Source: Apostichopus japonicus (taxonomy: Eukaryota; Echinodermata; Holothuroidea; Aspidochirotida; Stichopodidae). Taken from it: a DNA stretch of 64,000 bases. Of this stretch, positions 59,788-64,000 are shown one piece after another (position 1 is the stretch's first letter; each line of letters begins with the position of its first letter). The stretch lies in contig NC_092567.1 in assembly GCF_037975245.1 (NCBI RefSeq), positions 21,054,876 to 21,118,875 on the forward strand. The letters are read 5' to 3'. A program made the position numbers and the translations under genes. The notes below the pieces were generated by a model. That model was not told the DNA's origin and ran no database searches. It worked only from the letters and a program-made list of their open reading frames with translations.

Positions 59788-59820
<33 letters not shown>
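59630..59820. repeat. TATA/TAAA compound microsatellite
   Basis: (TA)n blocks alternate with (TAAA)n blocks over about 190 bp. Tyr/Ile-rich frames across it are artefacts. Confidence 0.9.
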
Positions 59821-59822
<2 letters not shown>

Positions 59823-60399
59823 GTGCTGTAACGTATATATGTTGTAATGTGACACAGTTACTTGCATCAGTTTCAACCGAATCGTTCCTCATGAAATAGC
59901 GCCCGCAATCCCTTGCTACACGAACGGAATGCAAGTTAACGACGCAACCGCCAGTTTTGCCAATTGAAGGGCAGTATGAAGCTGTGCACAAAATGGCCTT
60001 CAATAATAGTCTTAGCCAAGTGCCAAATAACTATACCAAAAAAAAGTGCTTGAACTTTGCGACACTCTATGGAACCATTGCACTTCTTTCCTCAGGATTT
60101 AAGCTAAAGATATATACTGCCATTGCATGGAAAACGGTTCATATATAGGCCTACTCCCCGAAGAGAACCACTTTTCGGGCGATCCTGTTGCTACAAACTC
60201 ATATCGTGTATCCTAGTGCTTGACATTTCGTTATCAGGTCAAACGAAACTCTGCCAATATCTATTGTGACAATGTTTTCTTTTCATATTTTAATAAGGCC
60301 GATTAAAACCACCAATTTTCTATCCCGGGGAGACAGTTCCTTAAGCACGGAAATGGTTCTTTCTATAGTTCAAAAACTTCACCAACTATATATGATGAA

Positions 60400-60655
60400 A
60401 AGATATTCTCGATTCCGAGATATTTCTTGTTTTCTAACCCCTTGGGGTGTTATCTGGGTAGTAAAGTTTTCCCCGCCATTTATTAGTACATTCCCACCAT
60501 TTATGATTACCGGTGTATCGTGCGGGCCATATGTGATCAATCGAGGTGTTGTAAACGGATGATCGCTGGTGACAGCCTGTGATGAGCCGTAACAGATAAT
60601 GAAGGGCACGGTTCATCACAGGTCAATTTCATCGGCGAGTCGGATGAGAAAACTG
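60400..60655 (-). pseudogene. Weak immunoglobulin-like coding trace, frame-broken
   Basis: On the minus strand, one frame reads SSDSPMKLTCDEPCPS, like a B-strand with its cysteine. A different frame just downstream reads TYGPHDTPVIINGG, then NVLINGGENFTTQI, like the start of the next Ig domain (YGP..P.I...G). The two are out of frame and too close together for a complete domain. If real, this is a decayed exon of an Ig-superfamily receptor. The evidence is motif-level only. Confidence 0.2.
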
Positions 60656-61056
60656 ATCAAACTTACAAAGATCAGGCAGGCATCCATGAGCTGAAAAGCT
60701 GCATATTGACATTTGACATATTGATTAATTGTTATTAATTAGTTTATTATACAATGAAGTGCTATAAATAGTTTGGAGGGTACCGCGAGTTAAGCTTTGC
60801 AAAGGTATGAAAATAATTAAAACAGAACGAGAAAAGCGAGAGTTACTACAATATAACCAAGGGCTTAGCCTTTACCACATCAATTAAACACTGTTGTTAT
60901 ATATTACAGCTATATATGCTGAGTGGATTGACTCTTCGACCAGGAAGCCGCGGATATGACCCTCCTAACCCCGCCGGCCCGTAGCAGACTACTGTACCAC
61001 AACCCGTCTGTGTCACCAACATTTGAACCCAACAAATTTACTACAGCGGGGAAATG

Positions 61057-61345
61057 ATTATTATGCCCCTACTTAAATTTGTTGTGCCCCTCCTTAAATT
61101 GTCGGTGCCCATCTTTAAACTCTGGGGCCCCCTCCTTAAATTGTTGGTGCCCTTAAATTTATGGTGCCCCCTTCTTAAATTTGTGGGCCCCTCCTTAAAT
61201 TGTTGGTGCCACTTCTTAAATTGTTGGGCCCCTCCTTAACTTGTTGGTGCCCCCTTCATAATCTGTTGGTGCCCCTCCATAAATTGTCGGTGCCCCTCAT
61301 TAAATTGTTAAGCCCCCCTCCTTAACTTGTTGGTGCCCCTCCAAC
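61057..61345 (+). repeat. 21-bp minisatellite, ~13 degenerate copies
   Basis: Unit close to TTAAATTGTTGGTGCCCCTC, 20-23 bp, about 13 copies. The plus-strand reading LLKFVVPLLKL follows from the repeat and is not a gene. Confidence 0.9.
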
Positions 61346-64000
61346 TCAGAACTCCTGGTTTCGGGCCTCACAGTGTATCCCCGATAGTCTTCAGGGCAAT
61401 GGGATTGACGCCAATGACTTGACTGACCGTAAACAAGTGAATAAAAGAAACTAACATGGAAATTCAAAGTATAAGAGTCTTTGTGATATTATATTTAGAC
61501 ATGATCTAGTCTTCATGATGTTGTAGCTTTAATCAAAACATGACATCTCGTAAAAACAAAAAGGAATAGAAACATTGCTTTACTGTCTGTTGGTTGGAAT
61601 TATTCACTTTCTATTGACCTCTGCCACATACAGGTTTATTGATGATCAAATGGGGATCATTTCTCCTTTAAATTCTGTCTTTAAACTGAAAAGTTCACAA
61701 TCTAGATAACAAAACTTGATACTCCGAATAATATGGACGAGAAACCTAGAAACACTTAAACGCCTCCAGTTTTTTTATCCTGCAAAAAATATATAACCAA
61801 AAGTAGATACTTGTTTTGATGTCATTTTAAAAAGCCAAAACCCGGCTGAAAGTTTGTTCTTTCTCACCTCCTTTCGACCAACTCTCAACACCAAAGGTGA
61901 CGAGGACACGCCAATAATTTCGGTATTAATATTTTGACACTTTTCTTGGTAATAATTACAAGTTCTCCGTGATAGTCTAACGCGGTATATACGGGTTGAC
62001 CTTTGTGATTTGTGTTCAGTATTTGTTTTGTGGTGTTGGGTCTCGCGTGGTGGACTCAAAAATCATGTCTCAGGCGTTCTGCTTTTTTCGTTGTGCAAAG
62101 ATCATTCATCCGAACAGAGAACTGGAAAAAAAAATATCAAGCTATATTGATTTCAATTCAGACGTTGTTACATTCAGAACCAAGAGCCCTATTTTAGTCG
62201 CGTAACAGCCGTGTGACTCTGCTATCGATTTTGAGTGTTATGGTGACACCTGACGCTTTATAGTGGAACAAACATTCCAAGGTTTTTTGTCTCTTTTTCT
62301 CTTTCAAGATAAATTATATACAAACCTAAACTCAAGTCTGCACTGTGGCAGTAAAATGATGACCTTAGACTGCAGGTGAATACTGTACTATATAGAGTTC
62401 TGGATTTTTGCAAGTTTTGAGCAAATATTACTAAAGCTACATCTGTTCTCTCGAGTGAATGATGAGTCATAATTTGGCCCTCTTGTGATTGTCATTAATT
62501 TATGAACATTTTTTCCCTCATCCCGGAATGTGTGAACGTCCGTACTGTTTGAGGTTGGTAGTTGGAACTATTTATAATTGTGCTGAGACGGGAGATGTCA
62601 TTGAAAAGTTACAAAGAGTTAGACAGCATTCTTTCTGTTGAATTCGTTGCGGATTACATTTTCACTTACGACTGTTCACGCTGGTGTAATTGATTTTACA
62701 TTTCGTATCGGTTCGCCCGGTTTTTTTTGGTTTCACATTAAACTTCTACCTTCATCGTTGCAGTCAGTCCACAGAGAAAAGAAGTTATTTAATATCGTGG
62801 TGAGATTATTGAGTTTGGGATTTTCTGTTCTTGCTTTTGTATTGATGTAAACTATATGTTAAACCTGGTGATTTTGAAGGTCAATAGTATTTCACCCAAA
62901 TATGCTAGATCATAGTCAGCTATTGTCAACCTTTAACCTAGAGTGAGGTCACTGATTAAACATATATTTTATTAACACCATAAGAGCCTTTTTCTTTCCT
63001 CCGAGTTGTAGTGGAAATGCTTCACAGTTGTACCTCCTCCATGTCTCAGAAATAGTGAATTTGACGCCTCGGGCGTTTCACTATCAAACTCTCATATATA
63101 TATATACGATATATATAACCATAATTCACATATTATCTTAATACGTAGGTATATCCCCTAATCGTTGCTATCACCGTAATGTTCCGTTCGAATACTTCTT
63201 GCAACTTGGTTGTCTTATGTTTTATATAAACCAGTTGAATTGCTATAATTTCAGCTCGATCTGTCATGTACGGTATGCATATACGTTTATAACTAACCAT
63301 GCAACAAACTAATAACCGATAACAATTACATGATTTCTTGATACAGGTTTACGTTTGTTGGGGTAGTGGTGGTGGAGGGAGGGGGGGGGTAGCAAGAGTG
63401 AATATTTTCGTGGGCATAAGTGTTCTGAACAATGTCCAGTACCGTTGAAAACCATTGCTCTGAGACTGCTCTGGGACCCATTCCCCAGTGCCGAGGACCC
63501 TGTGTTAGTCTGTTTTATTCTCATGTATACACTGTTGGGTGGAGACGCTCACCACGCCCACAGGAAATAAATTGCTGTGAGAGTTAATGAGATATCCCCA
63601 CCCCCTTCACCCCTCCCGGCAGTTTCGGATAAGGCAGGACTCTCCCTGCTCACAGTATTTCTAGGGAACGTTTATAGCCTGCACTCTGTATGGGCATGGA
63701 GCTATACATGAAATAAGATATACTGGGTAACCAACCGTGTTATTATGTAGGATTGTATATAGGACTATGTAAGATTTTTAGTTTATGATATATGTTTGAT
63801 TATGTAGTCGACTTAAATCTGACGGAAATGGCTAAACTCCGGAGACTTTTCTGATTTTTCCTTGTGCGTGTGTGTGTGTGTGTGTGATTAATAGTATACC
63901 TAAATATTAAATAAGAAGACGAAATCTTCTCTTTCGAATGTAATCATGTAGTCACGCCTGCTACTATGTTCACTTGGAAAGCAGTTCAAACTATTGTTTT
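61346..64000. other. Intergenic to window end, no confident gene
   Basis: Includes short (TA)n at about 63,094, a G-run at 63,382 and (GT)n at 63,865-63,886. Overlapping frames at 61,775-62,205 on both strands cannot be distinguished from chance. Confidence 0.5.

Noticed and set aside
59500-60003. 167-codon Tyr/Ile-rich minus-strand frame
   Set aside because: Most of it is (TA)n and (TAAA)n. The unique ends show no domain.

Overview
This window reads as eukaryotic nuclear DNA from an animal, most likely a marine invertebrate deuterostome such as an echinoderm. The host guess is inference only. It rests on low GC, very many microsatellites and homopolymer runs, short words such as TAGGCCTA recurring throughout, and a dense mix of small DNA transposons, SINEs and a Polinton-like element. 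There are no long uninterrupted genes, no rRNA or CRISPR, and no bacterial-style operons. Most of the sequence is intergenic or intronic repeat-rich DNA.

The best-defined object lies at 8,207-16,345. It is an 8.1-kb element with long terminal inverted repeats (TIRs) that begin 5'-AG and a perfect 6-bp target duplication (TAGGTC), which is the Polinton/Maverick signature. It is internally deleted or non-autonomous: no polymerase, integrase or capsid gene is recognisable. Its interior carries a C2H2 zinc-finger gene split by a 1.24-kb hAT-type insertion with a perfect 8-bp duplication, two cysteine- or lysine-rich minus-strand gene remnants, two tandem arrays, and a SINE at 12,135-12,321. The SINE head matches the 5' end of U2 snRNA, and the insertion is bounded by a perfect 19-bp target duplication. 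A diverged copy of the same SINE tail lies at about 32,103-32,214.

Three places look like real exons. At 34,687-35,489 an octamer, a CRE, a TATA box and a consensus initiator precede a two-exon reading frame of 138 codons. At 46,361-47,113 three phase-compatible exons would encode a small protein with a signal peptide and dibasic sites. At 4,427-4,648 there is an exon-like open stretch bounded by an acceptor and a donor. None belongs to a family I can name.

Region by region: 1-8,200 is intergenic with a tandem duplication, TA tracts, a G-quadruplex motif and a hAT fragment. 8,207-16,345 is the Polinton-like element. 16,900-19,400 holds two tRNA-derived SINEs and long (TA)n. 21,290-23,840 is a degenerate LTR-like repeat. 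24,688-25,300 is a TAG microsatellite. 28,360-31,900 contains (TA)n, an AT minisatellite, a hAT MITE and a near-perfect palindrome. 34,687-36,577 has the promoter plus predicted gene and a foldback element. 38,550-43,551 has GGAT/GGAC and CATT arrays, a 19-bp CpG minisatellite and a TA-flanked MITE. 46,361-49,016 has the predicted secreted-protein gene and a TTAA MITE. 51,000-55,770 has a GTATAC minisatellite, two TIR elements and a 174-bp tandem duplication. 55,775-64,000 is mostly featureless, with an AT array, a 21-bp minisatellite and a weak immunoglobulin-like trace.
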